NCBI GenBank assembly: GCA_019752555.1
Contig: JAIELY010000005.1
Coordinates: forward strand, 1-64,000
DNA length: 64,000 nt
Reading direction: 5' to 3'
Source: Rhabdochlamydiaceae bacterium
GTDB taxonomy: Bacteria > Chlamydiota > Chlamydiia > Chlamydiales > Rhabdochlamydiaceae
Below, in pieces: positions 43,280-52,730 of the stretch. How positions within the stretch are numbered: the stretch's first letter is position 1; every line of letters starts with the position of its first letter. The position numbers and the translations under genes were made by a program. Below the pieces are notes generated by a model. That model searched no databases, was not told the DNA's origin, and saw nothing but the letters and a program-made list of their open reading frames with translations.

Positions 43280-44212
43280 TTAGTTTTTTGAAGAATTCTT
43301 ATCGCAATCGTAACAGTATTGCGACTCGAAGTGCTCAGGGTCTTCGACTTGGATTGTCATATGGCGAATGTTGTATTTTGTTTGCAGCAGCAGATGCGCC
43401 TCGCTTAGCGCTCCATTTGTGTTTTCTGCGATCAGATGTGCGCTGAAAGAGACGTTTTGAGGGGAGACTGCCCAGATGTGCAGATCGTGCACTTCTTTAA
43501 CGCCCGAAATGAGAAGAAGGTCTTTTTCAATAGCGATAGGATCAAAGCCGGGGGGAGTGGATTCCATTAGGATCGATACCGATTCGGCAATGATTTTTCC
43601 AGAGCCGTACACAATGGCTAAGCTAAAGAGGATGGTGATGATGGGGTCAATGGGGTTCCATCCTGTCCAAAAGAGGATCGCCCCGCTTAAGATCACACCC
43701 ACGCTTCCGAGAAGATCGCCGAGAACATGAAGATACGCTGCTCTTACGTTGATGTTCTCTCCTTGTCCAGAGTGTAGCACTTTCATCATCATGAGATTTG
43801 CAAGCAATCCAATCGAGGCGATGACAAAAACAATGGAGCCTTGTACAGGCTGCGGAGTGAAGAGCCGTTGGATGGCTTCATAGACAAGCACGCCGCATAA
43901 TACCCACAAAGAAAGGGCGCTTGCTAAGGCTCCAAGAACTTCTGCGCGTTGATAGCCATAGCTCATTTCAGGTGTGCGGGGCCAGTGGGCGATACGCAAG
44001 ACGATAAGGCTTAAGGACAGGGCGCCAACGTCGGTGAACATATGCAAAGCATCGCTGATAAGAGCTAAGCTGTTTGCAACGTAGCCGCCGATCACTTCAA
44101 CAACCATAAAAAGGAACGCGAGGGTCATCGCTGTGTAGAGCGCTTTGCTGTGCTTTGGCGCGCCATGCGTATGGCGGCAGGAAGAGGAGCTGTGTGAATG
44201 ATTGTCTGGCAT
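43280..44212 (-). CDS. Cation diffusion facilitator (zinc exporter)
   Basis: 310-residue CDF transporter of the ZitB/CzcD type, exchanging cytosolic Zn2+ (or Co/Cd) for protons. His-rich N-terminus (MPDNHSHSSSSCRHTHG), six membrane helices, the transport-site HxxxD in LALISDALHMFTD and a second site DLLGSVGVILSG, then a cytosolic dimerisation domain with HDLHIWAVSP. Monocistronic. Divergent from the small exported protein and pncBA. Confidence 0.93.
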   Translation of the reverse strand: MPDNHSHSSSSCRHTHGAPKHSKALYTAMTLAFLFMVVEVIGGYVANSLALISDALHMFTDVGALSLSLIVLRIAHWPRTPEMSYGYQRAEVLGALASALSLWVLCGVLVYEAIQRLFTPQPVQGSIVFVIASIGLLANLMMMKVLHSGQGENINVRAAYLHVLGDLLGSVGVILSGAILFWTGWNPIDPIITILFSLAIVYGSGKIIAESVSILMESTPPGFDPIAIEKDLLLISGVKEVHDLHIWAVSPQNVSFSAHLIAENTNGALSEAHLLLQTKYNIRHMTIQVEDPEHFESQYCYDCDKNSSKN

Positions 44213-44289
44213 AAGTATCTATTTATCTCCTTGCTTTTGTCGCGTCAACATTTAATACTAAAAAAATAGTAAGAGATAGGGGTAAATAC

Positions 44290-44646
44290 ATGTCGTCTTA
44301 TCGCGTTCTGCGTGCTTTGTTGTGCTTTATTTTTTTTCTCGCTACGCCCTCGATCTATGCAGACGAGCCTCCCACTCCCAAGCAGGAGTTAGAGCACATT
44401 GATAAAGAATATAAGCAGTTGAAGGACTTGCGCAATAAATACAAAGCTGCAGCAGCACGCCACCAAGATGAGGGGATGCGCTGGCAATTCATGCAAGATT
44501 ACAAGCAAGAGGCAAAGCGGGCGTTTCAGCAAGCGGATTGGGAGCTGGAGATGGTTCAGGAGTTGCAACGCCGAATGGATGTGCTGGATCAGCAAAGAGC
44601 TGAGCTTTTAAAAGAGAATCCTGAACTTAAAAAGGATTCGCAATGA
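44290..44646 (+). CDS. Small exported coiled-coil protein
   Basis: 118 residues: signal peptide MSSYRVLRALLCFIFFLATPSIYA, then an all-helical, charged segment rich in Glu, Gln, Lys and Arg (residues 28-118) with heptad-like spacing. No family recognised; small periplasmic helical proteins of this kind often act as chaperones or structural spacers. Its stop overlaps the pncB ATG by 4 bp (ATGA), so it is translationally coupled to the NAD-salvage genes although no link in function is apparent. Confidence 0.78.
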   Translation: MSSYRVLRALLCFIFFLATPSIYADEPPTPKQELEHIDKEYKQLKDLRNKYKAAAARHQDEGMRWQFMQDYKQEAKRAFQQADWELEMVQELQRRMDVLDQQRAELLKENPELKKDSQ

Positions 44647-46115
44647 GTTTGAACTGCGCAATCCACGGTCTATACCGCGATTCTTTAACATTGTTAACGG
44701 ACCTCTACGAGCTTACCATGGCCTATGGTTATTGGAAACGGGGGATGGCAGATCTTCAGGCGGTGTTTCATTTGAACTTTAGAAGACTGCCGTTTAATGG
44801 GGGCTTCGCAGTGGCAGCGGGACTGGAAACGGTTTTGGATTTTCTCGATTCCTTCCATTATTCTTCTTCTGATTTGGCGTTTTTAGAACAAATCAAAACA
44901 GATAAGGGAACACCTCTTTTTGAAAAGGCGTTTTTAGATTACTTAAGTGCGTTTTCCCTTAATGTTTCGATCGATGCAGTTCCAGAGGGCACTGCTGTAT
45001 TTCCTTATGAGCCGATTCTGCGCGTTGAAGGGCCGATCTTGCATGCTCAGCTATTAGAAAGTCCGCTGCTCAACATCATTAATTTTCAGACGCTGATTGC
45101 GACAAAAGCGGCGCGTATCTGCTGGGCGGCGCGTCCTGATCCTGTTGTGGAATTTGGGATGCGAAGAGCGCAGGGGATCGATGGAGCCCTTTCTGCGAGT
45201 CGAGCGGCATATCTTGGCGGATGTTCTGCGACCTCTCATGTGCTTGCGGCAAAACTATTTAACATTCCTGTAAAGGGAACGCATGCGCATAGTTGGATCA
45301 TGGCGTTTGATGAGGAAGAGGCGTCGTTCGATGCGTGGGCCGAGGTGATGCCGCAGAATTGCATTTTTTTAGTCGATACATACGAGACGTTAGAGGGTGT
45401 AAAAAAAGCGATTCAAACGGCAAAACGGATGCGGGCAAAGGGAATTGAGATGATCGGGGTGCGGATCGATTCTGGCGATTTAGCGCATCTTAGCATCAAG
45501 ATCCGCAAGTTGCTCGATAGCGAAGGATTTGCTCAAGCTAAGATTATGGCGAGTAATGAGCTAGATGAGAATATCATCAATGATTTGAAGCATCAAGGAG
45601 CTGAAATTGCCATTTGGGGCGTTGGAACGAATTTAGTCACAGCAAAGGATCAACCGGCACTCGATGGGGTCTATAAGCTCTCTGCGATTCAAGATGCAAA
45701 AGGGATCTGGCAAGATAAGGTGAAAATTTCCGAGCAGCTTGTCAAAGTCACAAATCCAGGGGTGCTGCAGGTGCGTAGGTATTGTGATGAGAGTGGCTAT
45801 CGTGCTGATATGATCTATGATGTGCGTCATCCCATTAAAGAGGGGGGCACCTTCATCGATCCGCTCGATCCGAGCCGCTCTTATGCGATAAAAAGTGGTG
45901 AGCACTACCGCGATCTTCTCATACCTGTCATGAGAGAGGGGAAAAGAGTTTATACTCCACCTGCTTTAGATCTAATCCGCAAGAGGACGCAAGAAGAACT
46001 TTCTCAGTTTCATCCTGCAATGCGCAGGTTTCTCTATCCACAGCCTTATTTTGTTGGGCTCGAAGAGTCTTTGTATGCGCGAAAGCTCGATTTGATCCGA
46101 GAACTTAAACAATGA
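44643..46115 (+). CDS. pncB: Nicotinate phosphoribosyltransferase
   Basis: 490 residues. DLYELTMAYGYWKRG opens the enzyme, followed by FNGGFAVAAGLE, EFGMRRAQGIDGALSASRAAYLGGCSATS and VRIDSGDLAHLS, all signature segments of nicotinate phosphoribosyltransferase. It makes nicotinate mononucleotide from nicotinate and PRPP for NAD synthesis. Coupled by 4-bp overlaps to the upstream small protein and downstream pncA. Chlamydia species lack this pathway as far as I recall, so the operon marks an added NAD-scavenging route. Confidence 0.94.
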   Translation: MSLNCAIHGLYRDSLTLLTDLYELTMAYGYWKRGMADLQAVFHLNFRRLPFNGGFAVAAGLETVLDFLDSFHYSSSDLAFLEQIKTDKGTPLFEKAFLDYLSAFSLNVSIDAVPEGTAVFPYEPILRVEGPILHAQLLESPLLNIINFQTLIATKAARICWAARPDPVVEFGMRRAQGIDGALSASRAAYLGGCSATSHVLAAKLFNIPVKGTHAHSWIMAFDEEEASFDAWAEVMPQNCIFLVDTYETLEGVKKAIQTAKRMRAKGIEMIGVRIDSGDLAHLSIKIRKLLDSEGFAQAKIMASNELDENIINDLKHQGAEIAIWGVGTNLVTAKDQPALDGVYKLSAIQDAKGIWQDKVKISEQLVKVTNPGVLQVRRYCDESGYRADMIYDVRHPIKEGGTFIDPLDPSRSYAIKSGEHYRDLLIPVMREGKRVYTPPALDLIRKRTQEELSQFHPAMRRFLYPQPYFVGLEESLYARKLDLIRELKQ

Positions 46116-46735
46116 GCCCTTTGATGCGCGCTTTTGTCATTGTAGACATGCAAAATGATTTTATGCCGGCAGGCGCTCTTGGGGTCCCTCAAGCAAATCT
46201 GCTCATTCCTATGATCAATCGACTGATTCCTCAGTTTTCTCTTGTTGTGGCAACGCAGGATTGGCACCCTTTGAATCATGTGAGTTTTGCAATCAATCAT
46301 CCGGGAAAAAAAGTGGGAGAGCGGGTTGTTGTCGAGGGGCAAGAGCAGATCCTCTGGCCAGTGCATTGTGTCCGTAACACCAAAGGTGCGGCTCTTGTAG
46401 ATGGGCTAGAAAAGGGGCAGATTGCCTGCGCTTTTTTTAAAGGGACGGACCCGATGATCGATAGCTATAGCGCATTTTTTGACAATGCGCATCTTAAATC
46501 CACAGGATTGGGCGAATATTTGAAAACGCATGAGGTGGAGGAGGTGGTCATTGCAGGCGTTGCAACAGATTACTGCGTACTCTATTCGGCTTTGGATGCG
46601 CTTAAGCTCGGATTTCGGGTTGTTGTCATCAAAGACGCTTGCCGAGCCATTAATGTCGATCCAGAGGATGAAAAAAAAGCTTTTGAAATGATGCGGACAA
46701 AAGGAGCTACGATACTTAGATCGAGTGAGGTGTAA
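46112..46735 (+). CDS. pncA: Nicotinamidase
   Basis: 207-residue cysteine amidohydrolase converting nicotinamide to nicotinate, the substrate of PncB. Catalytic Asp in VIVDMQNDF (D12), a Lys in FFKGTDP, metal ligands in QDWHPLNHVSF, and the nucleophile in ATDYCV. Overlaps pncB by 4 bp. A second ATG at codon 5 is an alternative start. Its 3' end overlaps the convergent DUF167 gene by 20 bp. Confidence 0.94.
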   Translation: MSPLMRAFVIVDMQNDFMPAGALGVPQANLLIPMINRLIPQFSLVVATQDWHPLNHVSFAINHPGKKVGERVVVEGQEQILWPVHCVRNTKGAALVDGLEKGQIACAFFKGTDPMIDSYSAFFDNAHLKSTGLGEYLKTHEVEEVVIAGVATDYCVLYSALDALKLGFRVVVIKDACRAINVDPEDEKKAFEMMRTKGATILRSSEV

Positions 46736-47018
46736 GGGTTAATAGTGTTTCGATTGAAATTCCTGCGACGCAGATCTTTTTTTGACGGCTTGTCTCACCC
46801 GAGACAAGCGTCACTGCTGATTTGGGAAGCTTCCACACCTTAGCTAAATGAGCCAGTAGAGTGCGGTTCGCTTCCCCTTTTTCTGGGACAGCATTGAGTT
46901 TTACTTTCAACATCCCATTTTCCCATCCTACAATTTGATCACGTGCGGACTTGAGCACGACCTTAATAGAGATGAGCAATCCCTTTTCAGTTTGGATGAT
47001 TTGCGGCGGGCTTGCCAT
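46716..47018 (-). CDS. DUF167 (YggU/UPF0235) family protein
   Basis: 100 residues from Met47018 (Met47021 is also possible). DUF167 signature: KSARDQIVGWENGMLKVKLNAVPEKGEANRTLLAHLAK, then SAVTLVSGETSRQKKI. Small alpha/beta protein of unknown function, widespread in bacteria. Its ATG overlaps the end of the GMC gene, so it is probably cotranscribed with GMC-SDR-GH63, and its 3' end overlaps pncA. Confidence 0.9.
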   Translation of the reverse strand: MASPPQIIQTEKGLLISIKVVLKSARDQIVGWENGMLKVKLNAVPEKGEANRTLLAHLAKVWKLPKSAVTLVSGETSRQKKICVAGISIETLLTLTPHSI

Positions 47019-48562
47019 CATTTTAACCGTTCTAACAAATGGTCTGCTACTCTAAGCGCATTGGCAATGATCGTCAATGTGGGATTTACAGCGGAGCTGG
47101 ATACAAAAAAACTTCCATCGACAACATAAAGGTTATCTAAGTCATGGGCTTTGCAATTGATATCGAGCACAGAGGTTTTGGGATCCGTTCCAAAGCGCAT
47201 GGTGCCATTTTGATGGCCGACTGCAGCCAATGGAATTTTCTTTCCAAAATATGCAGAACAGGGGAGTGTGTGGTGCTTGATTCCCAGATGGTTTAAGAGG
47301 AATTTAAGTTTTTTGAGTAAACGGTGGTGTCCTTCGAGATTGTTTTCTGTGTAGTTCAAGTGGATCCTTCCATCTTTGCCGACAACAACGCGGTTATTGG
47401 GATCGGGTAGATCTTCAGAGGTTAGCCAAAAGTCTAGAGAGTGATGTGCCATGGTGTTTAAAGCAAAATTGGGTGTCAATGGCGGTGCATCGCCTTTAAA
47501 CATCCACTGGTCGGTTTTGCCAAGCATCTGGATATGGCCAAGCGGCAAGGTGGAATCGGGAGCGCTATAGTAAAAGTCATTGATAGCAAGCGTCTTTTGA
47601 AATTGAGTGGGGTTTTTCTCTAAAGTAAGGACGACAAGCGCTGAATTATTATGGCACATGTAATTTCTTCCCACAAGATCTGAGCTATTGGCAAGTCCAT
47701 TTGGAAATTGATCGGAAGTAGAACGTAGAAGAAGGGCTGCTGAATTGATCGAGCCGCAGGAGACGACAATGATGTTTCCTTTGTAAATCTCTCTATGGCC
47801 ATTGCGTTTTACGACAACTTGGGAGATCTCTTTTCCACTTGGAGTAGTATCGAGCCTCTCTACATAACATCCCGTAAGAAGATGCACGTTAGGGTGTTTT
47901 AAAGCGGGCTCGAGGCAGACCACTTGCGCGTCCGCTTTTCCATCGACCATACAGGGAAAGCCATCGCAGGTGTTGCATTTGATGCAGGGGCTGTGCGGGC
48001 GGTTTTGTTCGTCGAGAAGAAGACCGAGCGGCAGGGGAAAAGGGTGATACCCCGCTTTTTCTAAGTCGTCAGAGAGCTTTTGGATGCGCGGTTCGTGTTT
48101 GACAGCAGGATAAGGGTAGGGATCATCACAGGAGGGCTCTGTGGGATCGCTTCCTCTATGACCGTGGACGTGATAGAGCTTTTCTGCTTCGAGATAGTAG
48201 GGTTTAAAATCTTCGTAAGACAGCGGCCATGCGGGGGAGATCCCTCCATAATGCAGCACTTTTCCAAAATCTTTCTCCCGCATTCTCAATAGAGCAGCTC
48301 CATACACTTTGGTGTTGCCGCCGACAAAGTAATGGGTTCCCGGTTGGAAGGCTTTTCCCTCTTTATCGAGCCATTCTTCTGCATTGGAATATCTTCCTTC
48401 AAAGAAAGTGGCCTTCGAGCTCCAGTTTTCTTTTTCCCGAGGAAGGTATTCTCCTCTTTCTAAGACCAAGATTTTTTTTCCTGAAGCAGAAAGGCGATGT
48501 GCGAGTGTTCCCCCTCCAGCGCCCGATCCAATGATGATGACGTCGTAATGGTGTTTTTCCAT
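47018..48562 (-). CDS. GMC family oxidoreductase
   Basis: 514-residue FAD-dependent glucose-methanol-choline oxidoreductase. FAD-binding GSGAGGGTLAHRL at about 12-24, then LERGEYLPRE and FVGGNTKVYGAAL; the C-terminal GMC domain has AVGHQNGTMRFG and a final FAD contact VNPTLTIIANALRVAD. A Cys cluster CIKCNTCDGFPC in the middle is found in a subset of GMC enzymes. Substrate is probably a sugar or alcohol; neighbours (an SDR and a GH63-like glycosidase) favour a sugar. AAGGAAAG precedes the ATG. Confidence 0.91.
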   Translation of the reverse strand: MEKHHYDVIIIGSGAGGGTLAHRLSASGKKILVLERGEYLPREKENWSSKATFFEGRYSNAEEWLDKEGKAFQPGTHYFVGGNTKVYGAALLRMREKDFGKVLHYGGISPAWPLSYEDFKPYYLEAEKLYHVHGHRGSDPTEPSCDDPYPYPAVKHEPRIQKLSDDLEKAGYHPFPLPLGLLLDEQNRPHSPCIKCNTCDGFPCMVDGKADAQVVCLEPALKHPNVHLLTGCYVERLDTTPSGKEISQVVVKRNGHREIYKGNIIVVSCGSINSAALLLRSTSDQFPNGLANSSDLVGRNYMCHNNSALVVLTLEKNPTQFQKTLAINDFYYSAPDSTLPLGHIQMLGKTDQWMFKGDAPPLTPNFALNTMAHHSLDFWLTSEDLPDPNNRVVVGKDGRIHLNYTENNLEGHHRLLKKLKFLLNHLGIKHHTLPCSAYFGKKIPLAAVGHQNGTMRFGTDPKTSVLDINCKAHDLDNLYVVDGSFFVSSSAVNPTLTIIANALRVADHLLERLK

Positions 48563-48570
48563 ATCTTTCC

Positions 48571-49425
48571 TTATCCGTTTGAGCTAAATCCAGGGAATAG
48601 GGTCATTCCTCCATCGACGAAGATGGTGGTTCCCGTGATGTAATCTGCGTAATCAGACGCGAGCCATGCGGCACAGTGTCCAATGTCTTCTGGCTCTCCA
48701 ATACGGTTGTATGGAATGAGTGTCAGAAGAGATTGGTAGGCTTCAGGAGTGTCCCAAGCGCTTTTGTTAATCGGAGTCCGGATCGCTCCTGGACCGATGC
48801 TGTTGACGCGGATCCGGTAGGGGGCGACCTCTTGTGCAATCGATTCCATGAGCATGTGGATCCCTCCCTTGGATGCGGCATAGTTGACATGGCCTGCCCA
48901 AGGAATGACCTGGTGTACCGAGCTCATGCAGATGATTTTTCCTGCAGCGCAGGAGATCTCTTTTTTAACACCCCGCCGTTTAAATTCTTTGACAGCCTCG
49001 CGTGCGCAGAGAAATTGCCCTGTGAGGTTAATGCCAATCACTGTATTCCATTGTTCTAAGGTCATTTTTTCTAATGGCGCATCCCTTTGCAATCCTGCGT
49101 TATTCACAAGGATGTCGATTGTTCCAAACGTTTTGTTCATCGTTTGAAACATTTCGATCACTTGAGATTCATTCGATACATCTGCTTGATGCGCATAGCA
49201 TTGCACCCCTTTTTTTAGGATCTCATCCACGACGCTTTTAGCATTTTCTTCATGCGTGACATAGTTGATGACAACGTCTGCCCCGGCATCAGCAAGTGCG
49301 AAAGCTACGGCTTTGCCAATGCCGGAATTAGCTCCCGTGACAAGGGCCTTTTGCCCTTTTAAAAATTTAATGCACGCACGTGTGGGCATCACCACATCGG
49401 GTAGCTTTTCTTGAGAATCAGCCAT
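48571..49425 (-). CDS. SDR family oxidoreductase (glucose dehydrogenase-like)
   Basis: 284 residues from Met49425. Classical SDR: TGANSGIGKA cofactor motif, NNAG, catalytic Ser region SSVHQV and YAASKGG, and a C-terminal DYITGTTIFVDGGMTLFPGF. The proline-rich start and DVVMPT lead resemble Bacillus-type general-stress and glucose-1-dehydrogenase relatives. The frame runs back to 49464, but that would overlap the GH63-like gene by 47 bp; Met49425 overlaps its stop by 8 bp. Lies between GMC and GH63 genes, 8 bp from the former. Confidence 0.91.
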   Translation of the reverse strand: MADSQEKLPDVVMPTRACIKFLKGQKALVTGANSGIGKAVAFALADAGADVVINYVTHEENAKSVVDEILKKGVQCYAHQADVSNESQVIEMFQTMNKTFGTIDILVNNAGLQRDAPLEKMTLEQWNTVIGINLTGQFLCAREAVKEFKRRGVKKEISCAAGKIICMSSVHQVIPWAGHVNYAASKGGIHMLMESIAQEVAPYRIRVNSIGPGAIRTPINKSAWDTPEAYQSLLTLIPYNRIGEPEDIGHCAAWLASDYADYITGTTIFVDGGMTLFPGFSSNG

Positions 49426-52075
49426 GTTGTAATGTTTCTCCTGCTTGTTGGATGAGTTTTGCAATCAGCGCGGTCCATCCTGTTTGGTGGGATGCGCCAA
49501 GACCTTTTCCTGTGTCCCCATGGAAATACTCGTTAAAGAGAATGAGATCTTCTGAAAAGAGAGTTGTATTTCCATCTGCGGGGCGTTTTCCTTGTGCATC
49601 GCGCACGAAGAGGCGGATTAATCGATGGGACAGCTCTAGTGAGATTTCCCATAAATTCAGTAACTTTCCTGAACCTGTAGGGAATTCGATTTTAAAGTCA
49701 TCTCCGTAGTAGTGGTAGTATTTTTGCAGAGATTCGATGAGTAGGAAATTAATGGGGAACCAGATGGGGCCTCTCCAGTTGGAATTTCCCCCAAAAAGCG
49801 AACTGTTTGATTCTCCTGGCACGTACTGGATTGTGTATTCCTTCTCTGCTACGCGATATGTGTAAGGGTGGTCTTGGTGGTATTTCGATAGAGAGCGGAT
49901 CCCATACTCTGAGAGAAATTCTTTTTCATCGAACATGTATTTTAAAATGCTGCGCAGCCGCTCTTCTGTTAAAATCGAAAGCAGCCTTCGTTTTCCAACG
50001 CCAGGCTGATAAACGCAGGCCACGTTGAATAGGGCGCTTGGGTGTTTCTTGACAAACCAGTCGACACGCCGATTAAATGTTTTGAGTTTTTGCATCATCT
50101 CAGGTTCTAACGTTTCAACAGCAAGAAGAGGAAGAAGGCCTACAATGGAGCGCACCTTGAGTGGGATATAGTGGTTTTCTGCTAAATGCAACCCATCGTA
50201 AAAAAAGCCATCTTCGTGATCCCAAAGCGACTCTCCTTTTCCCCCGCCGCATCGGTTCATTGCAGAGGAGATCCTTAAAAAATGTTCAAAGAATTTGGTC
50301 GCGATATCTTGGAAATGAGTCTCTTCCAAAGAAAGGGATAAAGAGATCCGCAGCATGATCGTGCAAAAAAATGCCATCCATGCGGTTCCATCGGATTGAT
50401 CGATATGCCCTCCTGTCGGCAAGGGAGCGCTTCTATCAAATACACTGATGTTATCCAGGCCTAAAAAACCACCCTGAAAGAGATTATTTCCTTCGGCATC
50501 TTTCCGGTTGACCCACCAGGTGAAGTTAAGAAGGAGCTTGTTGAAAATGCCCTTAATGAAACTGGTGTCTTTTTGTCCTGTAATTTTTGCATCGATCTTA
50601 TAAGCTCTCCATGCGGACCAAGCAAGAACAGGGGGATTCACGTCGGAAAAATTCCATTCATAGGCTGGCAGCTGGCCGTTGGGATGGATGTACCATTCTC
50701 GTGTGAGAAGCTCTAGCTGCCGTTTTGCAAAGTCGGGATCGATAAGAAGAAAGGGTAAGCAATGAAATGAGGTGTCCCAAGAACAAAAATAGGGATATTC
50801 CCATTTATCGGGCATCGAAAGAATATCAAACGTATTTAAATGTTCCCAATGAACATTGCGCAGCTTTTCCCGTTTAAGAGGAGCGTTTGGATCCCCTTGA
50901 AGCCATTGATCCACGTCGAAGTAATAAAATTGTTTCGACCATAAAAGACCTGCAAATGCACGGCGCTGGATCGTTTTTAATTCGTCGCTCAACTTAGGGC
51001 TTTGCACGAAATCATAAAACTCATCTGCTTCCTTAATCCGCTGAGAAAAGAGGGGATCGAAGTTGTCAAAGGGCTCCTCGTGATGTTGATTAGATAATCT
51101 CAATTTGATTTCAATGCTTTGCAAAGAGGGGATCTTCTTTTCATAAACTGCAGCTGCCTTCGTCCCGCTTTTCTCGGGATTAACCGAGTGTTTCTCGTTC
51201 TGAATAATAAAGCGATGGAAAGCGTCTTTGACAAAGGGACTAGCGTTGGGCGTGTTAAAGAGTTTTTCTCGATTCGTTTCATTTTCTGTAAAAAGAAGCT
51301 CGGGAGCTTGATCTGCGTATAGAAAATAGGGGCTTTCATGAGAGGGGAAGCACTCGATCACAGATTCTTGTGCGTTGCCAGTGATTTGGCGCAACCTGGG
51401 CTTTTCTGCGCCCTCTGCCATCGGTCCATTAGGATATCCCCAACTCCAGTCGTTGCGAAACCATAGGGTTGGCAAAATATGGCACGCCGCAGCATCAGGT
51501 CCTCTGTTGTGGATTGTCAATCGGATCAAAATGTCTTCTTCTGAAACTTTAGCGTATTCGATGAACAGATCAAAATATCGATTTTCTTTAAATATGTCAG
51601 TGTCGATGAGTTCATATTCAGCAGCGTTTAAGCCCCGCTTTTTGTTTTCCTCTTTGATTTTTTCATAAGGGAATTCATTTTGGGGGTATTTGTACAGCAT
51701 CTTCATGTAACTGTGCGTTGGTGTGCTGTCTAAATAATACCAGAGCTCTTTTGCGTCCTCTCCATGATTGCCTTCTGGACCTGTAAGTCCAAACATCCGC
51801 TCTTTAAGAATGGGATCTTTTCCATTCCAAAATGCCCAGGCAAAACAGAGTTTTTGGTTGCGATCACAAATTCCACCGAGCCCATCTTCATTCCATCTGT
51901 AAGATCGGGAGCGTGCCATCTCATGAGTGAAATATCCCCAGGTATCCCCCTGTATGCTATAATCTTCTCGGACAGTTCCCCAAGCTCTTTCGCTGAGATA
52001 AGGTCCCCATTTTTTCCATAGGGCAGTATGAGAGCGGTACGCTTTTAATCGTTCCACTTCAGCAGAAGTGACCAT
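49418..52075 (-). CDS. GH63-like glucosidase (MGH1-type)
   Basis: 885-residue cytosolic glycoside hydrolase-like protein. WKKWGPYLSERAWGTVREDY opens it; the (alpha/alpha)6 toroid follows at about 360-880 with SWDTSFHCLPFLLID, YEWNFSDVNPPVLAWSAW, GHIDQSDGTAWMAFFC and WRGPIWFPINFLLIESL, motifs of the mannosyl-oligosaccharide glucosidase (GH63) clan. Members hydrolyse alpha-glucosides. It is the promoter-proximal gene of GH63-SDR-GMC-DUF167. The grouping suggests uptake and oxidation of a glucosyl compound. Exact substrate unknown. Confidence 0.88.
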   Translation of the reverse strand: MVTSAEVERLKAYRSHTALWKKWGPYLSERAWGTVREDYSIQGDTWGYFTHEMARSRSYRWNEDGLGGICDRNQKLCFAWAFWNGKDPILKERMFGLTGPEGNHGEDAKELWYYLDSTPTHSYMKMLYKYPQNEFPYEKIKEENKKRGLNAAEYELIDTDIFKENRYFDLFIEYAKVSEEDILIRLTIHNRGPDAAACHILPTLWFRNDWSWGYPNGPMAEGAEKPRLRQITGNAQESVIECFPSHESPYFLYADQAPELLFTENETNREKLFNTPNASPFVKDAFHRFIIQNEKHSVNPEKSGTKAAAVYEKKIPSLQSIEIKLRLSNQHHEEPFDNFDPLFSQRIKEADEFYDFVQSPKLSDELKTIQRRAFAGLLWSKQFYYFDVDQWLQGDPNAPLKREKLRNVHWEHLNTFDILSMPDKWEYPYFCSWDTSFHCLPFLLIDPDFAKRQLELLTREWYIHPNGQLPAYEWNFSDVNPPVLAWSAWRAYKIDAKITGQKDTSFIKGIFNKLLLNFTWWVNRKDAEGNNLFQGGFLGLDNISVFDRSAPLPTGGHIDQSDGTAWMAFFCTIMLRISLSLSLEETHFQDIATKFFEHFLRISSAMNRCGGGKGESLWDHEDGFFYDGLHLAENHYIPLKVRSIVGLLPLLAVETLEPEMMQKLKTFNRRVDWFVKKHPSALFNVACVYQPGVGKRRLLSILTEERLRSILKYMFDEKEFLSEYGIRSLSKYHQDHPYTYRVAEKEYTIQYVPGESNSSLFGGNSNWRGPIWFPINFLLIESLQKYYHYYGDDFKIEFPTGSGKLLNLWEISLELSHRLIRLFVRDAQGKRPADGNTTLFSEDLILFNEYFHGDTGKGLGASHQTGWTALIAKLIQQAGETLQHG

Positions 52076-52141
52076 GAGCTCATCCTAAATACACATTTTC
52101 TTTACCCTAGCGAAAGATAGGATTAAAGAAAATAATTGCAT

Positions 52142-52696
52142 TTACTGTTCGACAACATGAGCAGTGCTTTTATGCGTCGTATTGAGCAAAATGGCATCAT
52201 AACTAGCGCGATCGCTTCCTAAGTTCTCTCCGATCATGACAGCATCTCCGATTTGCCAGAAGCTAAAGAGTAATTGATCGCTAGGACGGACATCCCATGT
52301 GGTGAAATCACTTAAGATGACCGTTCCAAGGAATGGATTGATCGTTTGAATGGTTACGGGACTAATTGAGGGGGGAGATTCCACAAATCCCACAGCAGTT
52401 GTGCCTGTATTTACATTGAAAATATAAATCATCGGCTCAAAGACAGGCAAATCATTTTGGAAAGATAGGGCGGCGGGAAAAAAAGGCAGATCTGTTTGGT
52501 AAAAGACCACACTGTCGCCTCCCACCCAGTTTGCAGCGACTCCAGAATAAATTTCGTTAACTGAAAATGTTGCAGCATCGGACATCATCAATAATGTTCC
52601 TGCTTTTCCATTAATCGGATATTCTGGAATTGTGCTCGCAAAGATAGAAAGAGGAAAGGCACATAGAAGACTAGAAATGAGCTTTAACATATTCAT
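52142..52696 (-). CDS. Exported hypothetical protein
   Basis: 184 residues with signal peptide MNMLKLISSLLCAFPLSIFA. The mature part is beta-rich with many Pro, Ser and Thr and looks like a single beta-sandwich; no family recognised. It lies 34 bp after the second MOMP-like gene on the same strand and may be cotranscribed with it. The start codon has AGGGA upstream. Could be a periplasmic or surface partner. Confidence 0.75.
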   Translation of the reverse strand: MNMLKLISSLLCAFPLSIFASTIPEYPINGKAGTLLMMSDAATFSVNEIYSGVAANWVGGDSVVFYQTDLPFFPAALSFQNDLPVFEPMIYIFNVNTGTTAVGFVESPPSISPVTIQTINPFLGTVILSDFTTWDVRPSDQLLFSFWQIGDAVMIGENLGSDRASYDAILLNTTHKSTAHVVEQ

Positions 52697-52730
52697 ACAA
52701 TCCCTTTTTGATTGAACCTCTTTTGGCGAT

